Of a stretch of DNA of 50,462 nt, positions 21,847 to 29,895 are shown piece by piece. The translations under genes were made by a program, and so were the position numbers. The stretch comes from CAZNQW01 sp964575225 (GTDB taxonomy: Bacteria; Chloroflexota; Anaerolineae; JAAYZQ01), in NCBI GenBank assembly GCA_964575225.1, contig CAZNQW010000004.1:1-50462 (forward strand). The letters are read 5' to 3'. The notes below the pieces were generated by a model. It did no database searches and was not told the DNA's origin. It was given only the letters and a program-made list of their open reading frames with translations. The stretch's first letter is position 1, and the number at the start of each line of letters is the position of its first letter.

Positions 21847-21875
21847 ATTATATCAGAACAATTGTTCTAAGTCAA
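21847..21875 (-). promoter_or_regulatory. strong promoter of the FtsK-like operon
   Basis: On the minus strand, TTGACT (21875-21870), exactly 17 bp, then a perfect TATAAT (21852-21847). The spacer is almost filled by a palindromic operator. Confidence 0.85.
21855..21868. promoter_or_regulatory. LexA-like operator 1 in the promoter spacer
   Basis: AGAACAATTGTTCT, a perfect 14-bp palindrome of the form GAAC-N4-GTTC, the half-site arrangement of Gram-positive LexA boxes. It lies between -35 and -10, so binding would block RNA polymerase. Confidence 0.78.
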
Positions 21876-21911
21876 GAGGCAAAAGGGGCCCGACGGGAAA
21901 TTTAACCTTGC

Positions 21912-22496
21912 TTACGTCGAATGTTTTTCGTGGGGACGCCGAAGCCGGAGTTCATCCAACTCGGCCCGAAAGGGGAGCCAATCCCGCACAGGCAGGGCCA
22001 GGCCGGTGGCATCGGGACAGATCATGTAGCGGCTGACCCACAGTCGCATCTGAATGGTGGAAAGGGGCAGCCGCTCCATCTCGATGACCACCATGGTGGC
22101 CTGGGATATCGGTGCCAAAAAGTGTCCTTGACCAAAGGGCCATTGGGGGGGCGGAAACATACGCACCAGCTCGGTGGGCCGGGTCTGAAGGATCTCCGAA
22201 TAGGGGATTACAAAGCCTTTGAGGGGGAATTGCAGTAGCAGCCCCTCAGGGCGGCAACGTGCATACGCCCGCAATCGAAAAACGGACGTCAGAATGAGAA
22301 TCCCCGCGGTTCCCAAAAGAATGAGGGACAGCGACCCGCGATTTGTGGTCAATTCAGGCGGGTTCCAAGCCAGCAGCCCGCCGCACAGCACGAGCAACAG
22401 GATGCAGGGCCAAAAGGTCATCTCCTGCACTCTCTGCTGGAGCAGAAAGGGATGCCGTTTTCCTGCCTTGAAAGGTGTCGATCCGGGTGATGACAT
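21912..22496 (-). CDS. hypothetical membrane protein (PH-like tail)
   Basis: 194 residues from ATG 22496, with GGAGGGAGA upstream; longer in-frame starts run into the endonuclease III gene and are rejected. Two membrane helices (about 27-45, TFWPCILLLVLCGGLLAW; about 54-72, LSLILLGTAGILILTSVF) are followed by a soluble part (EGLLLQFPLKGFVIPYSEILQ... DWLPFRAELDELRLRRPHEK). This resembles the two-helix plus PH-like layout of many bacterial membrane proteins of unknown function. It is the last gene of the operon starting at the ABC-F gene, after a 125-bp gap. Confidence 0.7.
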   Translation of the reverse strand: MSSPGSTPFKAGKRHPFLLQQRVQEMTFWPCILLLVLCGGLLAWNPPELTTNRGSLSLILLGTAGILILTSVFRLRAYARCRPEGLLLQFPLKGFVIPYSEILQTRPTELVRMFPPPQWPFGQGHFLAPISQATMVVIEMERLPLSTIQMRLWVSRYMICPDATGLALPVRDWLPFRAELDELRLRRPHEKHST

Positions 22497-22621
22497 ACGT
22501 ACACTCTCCCTCCGTTGCTTAGAAGGCGGCTTGGGTTCTCGCTGCCTGCCAACCGGTCCAGGGCCAGACCGAGGGCGGTTGGGCTTGGCCAGCCACGGGG
22601 CACAACGACGGCTGTGGGCCG

Positions 22622-23287
22622 TTACGCCAATCGCTGTTGATAGTCGTCGCAAAGGTCCGTCAGACTGCACCTTTCGCAGCGGGGGTTGCGGCTGGCGCAC
22701 ACCTCGCGCCCGTGTCGGATCAGGTTCAGGTGCAGCGCATAATACTGCTCGGGGTTTATCAGTTCTTCCAGTTCGTCGTGGGCCTTTTCGCGCGAGACTT
22801 TGGGACCGATGAGGCCGAGGCGGCGCGTCACCCGATGGACATGGGTATCCACGGGAAAGGCCGGCAGGCCCAGCGCAAAGAGCAGGACGATGGCTGCCGT
22901 CTTGGGTCCCACGCCGTGGATGGCCGACAGCCAGGCTTTGGCCCGGTCGATGGGCCAATCCGCCAGAAAGTCAAGGGTGAGTTCGCCCCGCTCCTCGCCC
23001 ACAATGCGCAGGGCCTCTTGAATGCGCGGACCCTTTTGATTGGCCAAGCCGGCAGGACGAATGGCCTCGACGACCTCCTCCACCGGGGCGTCGCACACCT
23101 CTTCCCAGGTGGGCAGGCGCTCGCGGAGCCGGTTGTAGGCCACATCGCGGTTGACATCGTTGGTGTTCTGGCTCAGGATGGTGCTCACCAGCTCCGACAC
23201 AGGGTCCAGATGGGGTCGCCACTCAGGTTCCCCGTAGGTGTCCAGGAGACGATGATGGACTTCTTGTGCCTTGGCCTGTACATCCAC
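22622..23287 (-). CDS. nth: endonuclease III (HhH-GPD DNA glycosylase/AP lyase)
   Basis: 221 residues. The helix-hairpin-helix IHGVGPKTAAIVL (about 118-130) carries the catalytic Lys, and FPVDTHVHRVTRRLGL supplies the catalytic Asp. The C-terminal cluster C-x6-C-x2-C-x5-C (CASRNPRCERCSLTDLC) binds a [4Fe-4S]. The enzyme removes oxidised pyrimidines and nicks AP sites. The start is 2 bp after the stop of the small membrane protein gene upstream. Endonuclease III is a better fit than MutY, which would have a Glu near the N-terminus and a Nudix-like tail. Confidence 0.92.
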   Translation of the reverse strand: MDVQAKAQEVHHRLLDTYGEPEWRPHLDPVSELVSTILSQNTNDVNRDVAYNRLRERLPTWEEVCDAPVEEVVEAIRPAGLANQKGPRIQEALRIVGEERGELTLDFLADWPIDRAKAWLSAIHGVGPKTAAIVLLFALGLPAFPVDTHVHRVTRRLGLIGPKVSREKAHDELEELINPEQYYALHLNLIRHGREVCASRNPRCERCSLTDLCDDYQQRLA

Positions 23288-23288
23288 G

Positions 23289-23498
23289 TTAGGCTTCCTC
23301 GTCTGTGCCGTCTTCCCAGCCGATGATCCACACGCACAACCCGGCCAAAAGGACCGTCGCGACGATCAGTGCCAACCACTGCCCGCCCAGAAGCCCGACG
23401 TGGCGCGCCGAAAAGACCAAGATGACCACCATGCCCACGGCCAAGACCGCCCACGCGGCCAACCGGGGATGCCGGCTGACCCAATCCTTGATCGGCAT
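23289..23498 (-). CDS. small two-helix membrane protein
   Basis: 69 residues from ATG 23498, with GGGAGG upstream; the longer frame to 23939 overlaps the GNAT gene and is rejected. The helices are LAAWAVLAVGMVVILVFSA and WLALIVATVLLAGLCVWIIGW. An acidic end (EDGTDEEA) follows. Not recognised. It is tightly coupled to nth. Confidence 0.65.
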   Translation of the reverse strand: MPIKDWVSRHPRLAAWAVLAVGMVVILVFSARHVGLLGGQWLALIVATVLLAGLCVWIIGWEDGTDEEA

Positions 23499-23528
23499 TG
23501 TCGAATACCTCCCTATTACCCGCGCCCA

Positions 23529-23546
23529 CCGCCCTATCAAGGGCGG
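23529..23546 (-). terminator. small GC stem-loop between GNAT and membrane-protein genes
   Basis: CCGCCC and GGGCGG with a 6-base loop (and further C/G pairs outside) in the 62-bp gap. There is no T run, so it may be a processing or stability hairpin rather than a full terminator. Confidence 0.35.
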
Positions 23547-23560
23547 CAGCGGGTTTCCCA

Positions 23561-24052
23561 TTACAGCGGCGCCATCACCATCCGGTCCCGCAGGCGTTTG
23601 ACCCACACATCCCGTTGTTCGGGTGTGAATTCTCCCAGAACCTCGCGCCAGATCCGGTGCAGATCGGCAAAGGGTTGCCGTTCGTACCCCTGCCCGGCCA
23701 AGATCTCGGCCACGCCCGAGGTTCCGTCCTCCAGCGCCACCAGGTGGGCCTCGCACATCAGGCCCTGCGCCTCGGCCTCCACCCGCTCCAGTAAAGCGCG
23801 CCCTGCGCCGGCAGATCTGGCATGGGCCGAGATCGCAAACAGGTCCGTGACGGCCAACAGGTTCTCTGCCTGCCAACCGAGGACGCCCAGGAGAGCATCG
23901 CCTTCCGCAGCCACAAGCAGCCCTTTGCCATACAGCCATTCCAGAGCGTCGCTCTCGTCAATCTCGATGTCTTCCAGCGAAGCAGCTCGCACCAAGGCGA
24001 CCATGGGAGCCAGGTCCTGCCGCCCGGCGCGCCGTACCTCAAGCTCTACCAT
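23561..24052 (-). CDS. GNAT family N-acetyltransferase
   Basis: 163 residues. The order is GNAT-like: a first helix pair, LLVAAEGDALLGVLGWQAENLLAVTDLFAISAHARSAGAGRALLERVEAEAQ (acetyl-CoA loop R-S-A-G-A-G-R-A, about 80-88), and then LVALEDGTSGVAEILAGQGYERQP. The target is unknown. It sits between coaE (15 bp upstream) and the small membrane protein gene in the same operon. Confidence 0.82.
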   Translation of the reverse strand: MVELEVRRAGRQDLAPMVALVRAASLEDIEIDESDALEWLYGKGLLVAAEGDALLGVLGWQAENLLAVTDLFAISAHARSAGAGRALLERVEAEAQGLMCEAHLVALEDGTSGVAEILAGQGYERQPFADLHRIWREVLGEFTPEQRDVWVKRLRDRMVMAPL

Positions 24053-24067
24053 CGAGAATCACCGCCT

Positions 24068-24718
24068 TCAAATGTACGCTCCCCGGCAAGGCATCCCATC
24101 TAGCGGTGGCCCGGCCCAGAGCTGTGCCCATGCCTCATCCACCTGGGCCTGCAAGTCCGTCAAGTCACCGTCATTGACGATGACCCGATCCGCCCGCGCC
24201 GCTTTTTCCTCTTGGGGCGGCTGGGCGTCGACGCGCAGTGCTGCCTCCTCCTCCGTAAAGCCACGAGACTGCACCAAGCGCTCGATTTGCACCGGGCGCG
24301 ACGCCGTCACCACCCACAGGGCATCGTAGCGGCGGTGCATGCCGGCCTCGATCAGCTTGATGGCCTCCACCACAATCGCCGACTCGGTCGCCCCGGCAAT
24401 CTGCCGGTCTACCTCGGCGATCACCGCCGGATGCACAATCGCCTCCAGGCGCTGCAAGGCATCCTCATCGGCAAAGACGATGGCCCCCAGCCGCCTGCGG
24501 TCGATGGCGCCCTCGGGAGCAAGGATCCCAGGGCCAAAGTCCTCCACCACATGCCGGTAGGCAGGGCCGCCCGGCTCCATCACCCGGTGGGCCACCTTGT
24601 CGGCATCGATGAACAGCGCCCCCTTTTCCGCCAGGATTTGGGCGACGGCACTCTTGCCTGTGGCAATGTTGCCCGTAAGCCCGATAATCACCGGCCTACG
24701 TTGCCTCTCGTCCGTCAT
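24068..24718 (-). CDS. coaE: dephospho-CoA kinase
   Basis: 216 residues from ATG 24718, which overlaps the TGA of the ABC-F gene by 4 bp. P-loop GLTGNIATGKS (about 12-22), then FIDADKVAHRVMEPGGPAYRHVVEDFG (the CoA-binding DAD motif) and the lid TASRPVQIERLVQSRGFTEEEA. It catalyses the last step of coenzyme A synthesis, ATP-dependent phosphorylation of the ribose 3'-OH. Length and motifs are normal. Confidence 0.94.
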   Translation of the reverse strand: MTDERQRRPVIIGLTGNIATGKSAVAQILAEKGALFIDADKVAHRVMEPGGPAYRHVVEDFGPGILAPEGAIDRRRLGAIVFADEDALQRLEAIVHPAVIAEVDRQIAGATESAIVVEAIKLIEAGMHRRYDALWVVTASRPVQIERLVQSRGFTEEEAALRVDAQPPQEEKAARADRVIVNDGDLTDLQAQVDEAWAQLWAGPPLDGMPCRGAYI

Positions 24719-26616
24719 ACCGCCAACTCGGCCCATTGCTCCAGATACTCGTGAAGCTGACCTTCCAGCTCGCCATACAGGGTGCTCAGCTCCACCAGGC
24801 GCATGCTCTGCCCCTTTTTCCCAGCCGCCGCAATCTCTTCTTGCAGAGCCTTGAGTTCCCCTTCCAGGCGATGGATCTCGGCCTCCATGTCGGCCACCCG
24901 CTGCTGCCGGGCTTCTTCTTCCCGCCGGGTGCGCTGTTCATTGCGGCGCGCCTGGCGCTGCTCCTGGGACCACTTTTCCTTACTCTGGCGGACCTCAGAC
25001 ACCTGCTCCTGTCGGGACCGCTCCTCCTGGTAGGCGGCCCAACTGCCTTGGAAAACCTCCAGATGCTGCTCCCCCGGATGGAGGACCCACAGTTGAGTGG
25101 CCAACCGGTCCACCAGGTAGCGATCGTGGGTGACCAGTAAGATGGTACCGGCAAAATCGCTCAACACCTCTTCCAGCACTTCCTGACTGGCGATGTCCAG
25201 ATGGTTGGTCGGCTCGTCGAGGAGGAGGAAATTGGCCCGCTGCAGCACGAGCTTGGCCAATGCCACCCGACTACGCTCCCCACCCGAGAGTTCGGCGTTC
25301 AACTTGAACACATCATCGCCGGTGAACAGGAACCGCGCCAGGAAATTGCGGGCGTCGCTCAGGTCCAAGTTCTTGACGGCCAGGATCTCGTCGAGAACGC
25401 TGCGGTCGGCCTGAAGATCGGTCCGCGCCTGGGCGTAATAACCCAACATCAAGCTCGCGCCCAATCTCACATAGCCGTCCAGGGGCGGCAGATCTCCCAA
25501 GATCGTCCGCAAGAAGGTGGTCTTGCCCGAGCCATTGGGACCCAAAAGGGCCACGCACTCTCCCCGCCGCAGGTCCAAGTCGGGGCTAAAAAACAGGGGA
25601 GATTCCCGATCATAGCCCACAATTAGGTCCTGGCTCCAGATCACTTTTTCCCCGCTGCGGAGCGGCTGGTCGAACCTCAGCTTGATGGTATGCTCTTCCA
25701 GGGGACGGTCGACCGCCTCGTCCCGTTTGAATCGCTCCAGGCGCTTGAGCCGGCCTTGCGCCTGGCGGGTGCGCTGCCCGGCCATGTACCGCCGGATATA
25801 GTCCTCTTCTTTGGCAATCAGCTCCTGCTGGGCGCGGTACTCCTTGAGCCGGCGTTCATAGCGTTCTTCCCGCTGTTGCAGGTAGTGGCTATAGTTTCCC
25901 GAATAGACTTCCAGGCGGCCAAAGGCCAGCTCCCACACCTTGTGCACCACCCGGTCCATAAAGTAGCGATCGTGGGCCACCAGGACCACCGTCCCTTCCC
26001 ATTTGTTCAGGTAACCTTCCAGCCATTCGATGGCCTGCAGGTCCAGGTGGTTCGTTGGCTCGTCCAAAAAGAGCATGTCGGGCGATTCCAACAGCAAGCG
26101 GGCCAGCACGGCTCGGGTCTGTTGTCCGCCGCTCAGATAGCTCAACGGGAGCTGGTGCTCGGAGGGATCGAACCCCAACCCCATGAGCACGTGCTTGGTT
26201 CGATCTTCGTAGGTATAGCCGCCGAGCAGATCGAACCGATCGCGCAGAGCGGCATAGGCCTCCATCGCCGTATCGGCGCGAGCGGGATCGGCCAATGCGG
26301 CCTCCAACTCTGCCAGGCGGCCTTCCATGGCCCGCAAGTCTTGAAAGGCCGTCATCATCTCTTGCCACAGCGTCCGCTCGCCCCCCAGCTTGGCCTCTTG
26401 CGCCAGAAAGCCGATGCGCAATCCTTTGGCGTGGTGGACGTGACCCGCAGAGGGCTCTTCCAGGCCCGCCAGGATATTCAACAGGGTCGTTTTGCCCGTG
26501 CCGTTGCGGCCCACCAGGGCGATACGGTCCCCGCGCGCCACACTGCACGAGACGTCCCAAAAGACATCCTGAGGATCGAACGATTTGGCCAGTTGTTCTG
26601 CAACAAGAATCGACAT
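24715..26616 (-). CDS. ABC-F family ATP-binding protein
   Basis: 633 residues from ATG 26616; a start at 26643 is excluded because it lies inside the promoter -10. Two ATPase domains: Walker A GRNGTGKTT and signature LSGGQQTR in the first, GPNGSGKTT and LSGGERSR in the second, joined by the charged P-site linker (QREERYERRLKEYRAQQELIAKEEDYIRRYMAGQRTRQAQGRLKRLERF). A coiled-coil C-terminal domain of about 90 residues follows. There are no membrane segments. ABC-F proteins act on the ribosome (EttA, Uup and antibiotic-resistance types); the long C-terminal coiled coil is most like Uup or the YdiF/YfmR group. It is the first gene of the operon. Confidence 0.9.
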   Translation of the reverse strand: MSILVAEQLAKSFDPQDVFWDVSCSVARGDRIALVGRNGTGKTTLLNILAGLEEPSAGHVHHAKGLRIGFLAQEAKLGGERTLWQEMMTAFQDLRAMEGRLAELEAALADPARADTAMEAYAALRDRFDLLGGYTYEDRTKHVLMGLGFDPSEHQLPLSYLSGGQQTRAVLARLLLESPDMLFLDEPTNHLDLQAIEWLEGYLNKWEGTVVLVAHDRYFMDRVVHKVWELAFGRLEVYSGNYSHYLQQREERYERRLKEYRAQQELIAKEEDYIRRYMAGQRTRQAQGRLKRLERFKRDEAVDRPLEEHTIKLRFDQPLRSGEKVIWSQDLIVGYDRESPLFFSPDLDLRRGECVALLGPNGSGKTTFLRTILGDLPPLDGYVRLGASLMLGYYAQARTDLQADRSVLDEILAVKNLDLSDARNFLARFLFTGDDVFKLNAELSGGERSRVALAKLVLQRANFLLLDEPTNHLDIASQEVLEEVLSDFAGTILLVTHDRYLVDRLATQLWVLHPGEQHLEVFQGSWAAYQEERSRQEQVSEVRQSKEKWSQEQRQARRNEQRTRREEEARQQRVADMEAEIHRLEGELKALQEEIAAAGKKGQSMRLVELSTLYGELEGQLHEYLEQWAELAV

Positions 26617-26641
26617 GGAAACCCACTCTCCAAACAGGGCC

Positions 26642-26671
26642 ATTATACCACATCGGTTTTTTTCGGACCAA
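26642..26671 (-). promoter_or_regulatory. promoter of the ABC-F-coaE-nth operon
   Basis: On the minus strand, TTGGTC (26671-26666), 18-bp spacer, TATAAT (26647-26642). Confidence 0.66.
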
Positions 26672-26695
26672 CTCTGTCGGCACCGAAATCAGAAC

Positions 26696-26724
26696 TTGCT
26701 CCCCCGACCAGAACGGGATATACT
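26696..26724 (+). promoter_or_regulatory. promoter of the alpha/beta hydrolase gene
   Basis: TTGCTC (26696-26701), 17-bp spacer, TATACT (26719-26724). It is divergent from the ABC-F promoter. Confidence 0.68.
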
Positions 26725-26795
26725 GATTGCGCGGCATGTCCCCGGTCTGGAATCGTCGTCCGCCTGCCGCCTTATCCCACCGCAAGGAGGCGTCC

Positions 26796-27629
26796 ATGAA
26801 CCACTCAGAAGGAACGTTTCAAGGACAGCAAGGCACCGAGCTGTACTACCAAGGGTGGCGCCCTGAGGGAGCACCCAAAGCGACCCTGGCCATTGTCCAC
26901 GGCTTTGGCGAACACAGCGGCCGCTATGGCAACGTCGTCGACTGGTACGTGCCCCGTGGATTCGGCGTCTATGCCTTTGATCTGCGCGGGCACGGTCGCT
27001 CGCCGGGCAAGCGGGGATACGTCGACAGCTTTGCCCAGGTGCGCGACGACGTCAGCGCCTTTCTGGATCGAGTGCGCCAGGCCGAGCCCGACTGCCCCCT
27101 CTTTCTGGTCGGCCACAGCATGGGCGGGCTGATTGTGCTCAATTATGTGCTACACCGTCCGGCCGACCTGGCAGGCGTTATCGCCTCAGGCCCTTTGCTC
27201 TGCCCGCCCGAGGTGCCCCCTCTTCTGTGGAGCATCTCCAGACTCCTCTCCGCCCTTGTGCCCAGCATGGTGGTCCGCGACGGCCTGGATGCCACCGCCA
27301 TTTCCCGCGATCAGGCCGTGGTCGATGCCTATGTCCACGATCCTCTCGTCCACGGCAAAGCCACGGCGCGGCTGGGGACCGAAATCGCTGCGGCCATCGA
27401 CTGGACCCAGGCCCATGCTCCAGAGCTGAACCTGCCCCTGTTGATTGTGCACGGCACCGCCGATAGGCTATGCCCGGCCCACGCCAGCAAGACCTTTTTC
27501 GACCACGTCGGGTATGCGGACAAGGAGCGGATCGAATACCCCGGCTACTTTCACGAGGTCTTTAACGAGCCGGGCAAGGAACAGGTCTTTCAAGACATGG
27601 AGCACTGGATCGAACAGCACACGCGATAG
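26796..27629 (+). CDS. alpha/beta hydrolase, monoacylglycerol lipase-like
   Basis: 277 residues from ATG 26796 (AGGAGG upstream). Oxyanion-hole IVHGFGEHSGRY, then FDLRGHGRSPGKRG, nucleophile elbow GHSMGG (about 110-115), acid Asp in HGTADRLCPA, and catalytic His in YPGYFHEVFNE. This is the lysophospholipase/monoacylglycerol lipase pattern (HG-x-G-E-H-S-x-R-Y). There is no signal peptide, so it is cytoplasmic. The next gene follows after 30 bp and may be cotranscribed. Confidence 0.9.
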   Translation: MNHSEGTFQGQQGTELYYQGWRPEGAPKATLAIVHGFGEHSGRYGNVVDWYVPRGFGVYAFDLRGHGRSPGKRGYVDSFAQVRDDVSAFLDRVRQAEPDCPLFLVGHSMGGLIVLNYVLHRPADLAGVIASGPLLCPPEVPPLLWSISRLLSALVPSMVVRDGLDATAISRDQAVVDAYVHDPLVHGKATARLGTEIAAAIDWTQAHAPELNLPLLIVHGTADRLCPAHASKTFFDHVGYADKERIEYPGYFHEVFNEPGKEQVFQDMEHWIEQHTR

Positions 27630-27659
27630 CCGGAGCACATTCCACAGGATAGGAGAGTC

Positions 27660-28751
27660 ATGAAAATACTGGCCATTGACATCGGTACCGGCACCCAGGA
27701 CATTCTACTGTACGACACCGATAAAGAACCCGAGAACGCCCTGAAAATGGTCATGCCGTCGCCGACGGCCTGGCTGTCGCAACAGATCCGCCAGGCCACT
27801 CAATCCGGTGAGCCCCTGCTCCTGACCGGGGTGACCATGGGGGGCGGCCCCTGTGGTTGGGCCGCCCGCGATCACCTCAAAGCCGGGCATGCCCTGTACG
27901 CAACGCCCGATGCGGCCCGCACTTTTAATGACGACCTCGATGAGGTGGCAGCCATGGGGGTCCACATCGTCAGCGACGAGGAAACCGCAAGCCTGCGCGG
28001 TGTTCGCCGGCTGACCATGCGAGACCTGGACTATGCGGCCCTGGCACGCGCCTTTGAGGCCTTTGGCGTCGACCTGAACGACGCCGACGTCCTCGCGCTG
28101 GCGGTCTTTGACCACGGCGCCGCGCCGCCCGGCGTCAGCGACCGGCAGTTCCGCTTCGAGTACCTGGCCCAGCGCATTCACGCCGGCGCCGGACTGGCCG
28201 GCTTTGCCTTTGCCCGGGATCAAATCCCACCCAGCATGACGCGCATGCAAGCCGTCGCCTTGAGCGCGCCCAAGGACCGACTCGTCCTGGCCATGGACAC
28301 GGCGCCGGCCGCCGTCCTGGGCGCGCTGGAAGACCCTCGCGTCCGCCAGCAGGCTCACGCCATCGTGGCCAACGTGGGTAACCTTCACACCCTGGCCTTT
28401 CACCTAAAAAACGGCGCGATTGCCGGCCTGTTCGAACATCACACCGGCCTGCTGAACCAGGCCAAACTGGAGGGATTGCTGGCCCAACTGGCGGCCGGTA
28501 CCCTGTCCCACAAAGAACTCTTTGCCGACCGCGGCCACGGCGCCCTGATCCTCGATCCGGCCCCCTCTCCTCTCGAGTTCGTATCCGTCACCGGGCCGCG
28601 GCGGAGCCTGATGGTCGGGTCGGCCCTGCGCCCCTATCTGGCCGTACCCCACGGCGATATGATGATGGCCGGCTGCTGGGGACTGGTGCGCGCCTGTGCT
28701 CAGGTATTCCCCTGGACGGCCCCGACCATCCAGCAGGCCCTGGGCGCCTGA
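27660..28751 (+). CDS. DUF1786 family protein
   Basis: 363 residues, with AGGAG 5 bp before the ATG. It opens MKILAIDIGTGTQDILLYDTDKEPENALKMVMPSPT, an actin/HSP70-like phosphate loop. VTMGGGPCGWAARDHLKAGH and HIVSDEE follow, then LALAVFDHGAAPPGVSDRQFRFEYL, and GSALRPYLAVPHGDMMMAGCWGL at the end. This matches the DUF1786 family, sometimes labelled putative pyruvate formate-lyase activating enzyme on weak evidence. No radical-SAM CxxxCxxC motif is present, so that label should not be used. The true role is unknown; an ATP-binding ASKHA fold is inferred. Confidence 0.8.
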   Translation: MKILAIDIGTGTQDILLYDTDKEPENALKMVMPSPTAWLSQQIRQATQSGEPLLLTGVTMGGGPCGWAARDHLKAGHALYATPDAARTFNDDLDEVAAMGVHIVSDEETASLRGVRRLTMRDLDYAALARAFEAFGVDLNDADVLALAVFDHGAAPPGVSDRQFRFEYLAQRIHAGAGLAGFAFARDQIPPSMTRMQAVALSAPKDRLVLAMDTAPAAVLGALEDPRVRQQAHAIVANVGNLHTLAFHLKNGAIAGLFEHHTGLLNQAKLEGLLAQLAAGTLSHKELFADRGHGALILDPAPSPLEFVSVTGPRRSLMVGSALRPYLAVPHGDMMMAGCWGLVRACAQVFPWTAPTIQQALGA

Positions 28752-28951
28752 ACCGCTTCAAACAGGGTTGGGCCATCAACCTCCCGTCAACCGATTGGTT
28801 CGGTCCATATCAATAGTTATTGTAAGGCAAAAGAAGAAACGTTTTCTACACATTGTGCATTCTGGTTTACTATGGCATACACGACATCACGTCGCCTGCC
28901 GGGGCGGCTACTGTGGGGAAACTTGCCACAGACGCATAGAGAGGATATTGC

Positions 28952-29815
28952 ATGAACCGAAAATGGTACATATTGCTGGTTCTGTTGCTCTTTTTGCCGG
29001 TCCTGGCTTGTGGAGGGGACGACGCCACCCCCACACCCATCGTCATCATCGTCACACCGCCCCCGGGCCAACCCGAGTCGCCGACCGAAGCCGCCCCGCC
29101 ACCTGCACCGGCTGGCGCGATCGAGATCCTGGAGGCAAACTTTGCCCACGGACTGAGTGAAGAGATGCAGGCCGTCGACCCCGGCTCCGAGTTTCAGCCC
29201 GATGAAACTGTCTACCTGTCCCTGACGATCAAGGGCAGGCCCAAAGAGGGCGCCGTGACCGCCCGGTTCTATTGGGACGAGGTCTATATCGCCGAGGCCA
29301 GCATCGACCTGGCCGATGTCAACAGCGGATTGCTGTTCTCCATCGGCGAAAACACCTATGCGGGCTATACCCTGACCCACGAGCAACCCTTTCCCGTCGG
29401 AGACGGCTACCGCGCCGACCTGTTTTACAACGACCAGGCCCTGGGTTCCTATCCCTTCCGCGTCGTTCCCCCCGCAGATGCGATCGCCACCGTCATCAAT
29501 TCGGTTACCCTGGCCCGCGGCGCCGACGAGGACTATAACCCCATCGAGCCCACCACCCAGTTCGGGGCCGCCGACACCGTCTACCTCGTGGGGAAGGGAG
29601 ATCTGGGCCTGGCCACCTTGCTCCAGGCCGACTGGTTTGTCAGCGGCCAGCTCGATGAAGCGGGGACTCGAAGACTCACCCTGGATAAAAATATCGAGGA
29701 TGCGGGTTTTGCCTTCTCCTTCGTACCAGAGGGGGGATGGCCGACCGGAGCACATTTGGTGGTATTGACCGTCAACAACCAGGAAATCGGGCGGTATTCT
29801 TTCACCACCCAATAG
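28952..29815 (+). CDS. secreted lipoprotein with two similar Ig-like halves
   Basis: 287 residues. A lipoprotein signal MNRKWYILLVLLLFLPVLAC (Cys20) leads into a Thr/Pro-rich linker (to about 55). Two beta-rich stretches follow and seem related. Both contain a DP/EP...F..-D-TVYL segment (VDPGSEFQPDETVYLSLTIKG and IEPTTQFGAADTVYLVGKGDL), then a W/F-Y strand and a closing NDQALGSYPFRV / NNQEIGRYSFTT strand. The repeat suggests a two-domain cell-surface protein. No function can be named. The upstream 200 bp contain no confident promoter. Confidence 0.75.
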   Translation: MNRKWYILLVLLLFLPVLACGGDDATPTPIVIIVTPPPGQPESPTEAAPPPAPAGAIEILEANFAHGLSEEMQAVDPGSEFQPDETVYLSLTIKGRPKEGAVTARFYWDEVYIAEASIDLADVNSGLLFSIGENTYAGYTLTHEQPFPVGDGYRADLFYNDQALGSYPFRVVPPADAIATVINSVTLARGADEDYNPIEPTTQFGAADTVYLVGKGDLGLATLLQADWFVSGQLDEAGTRRLTLDKNIEDAGFAFSFVPEGGWPTGAHLVVLTVNNQEIGRYSFTTQ

Positions 29816-29895
29816 GGCATTGCCCACTCCCTGCCGTTCCGATCCACAACCTGGCTTCCCGCGGACCTACTCTGCGGGAAGCTCTGGTTTGCCGT

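Noticed and set aside
18777..21875. Conjugative element or prophage explaining the FtsK-like gene
   Set aside because: No integrase, relaxase, replication initiator, capsid gene, att-like direct repeats or tRNA target are seen around it; the operon looks chromosomal.
27660..28751. Pyruvate formate-lyase activating enzyme
   Set aside because: This name is attached to DUF1786 in databases, but the protein has no CxxxCxxC radical-SAM motif and looks like an ASKHA nucleotide-binding fold.
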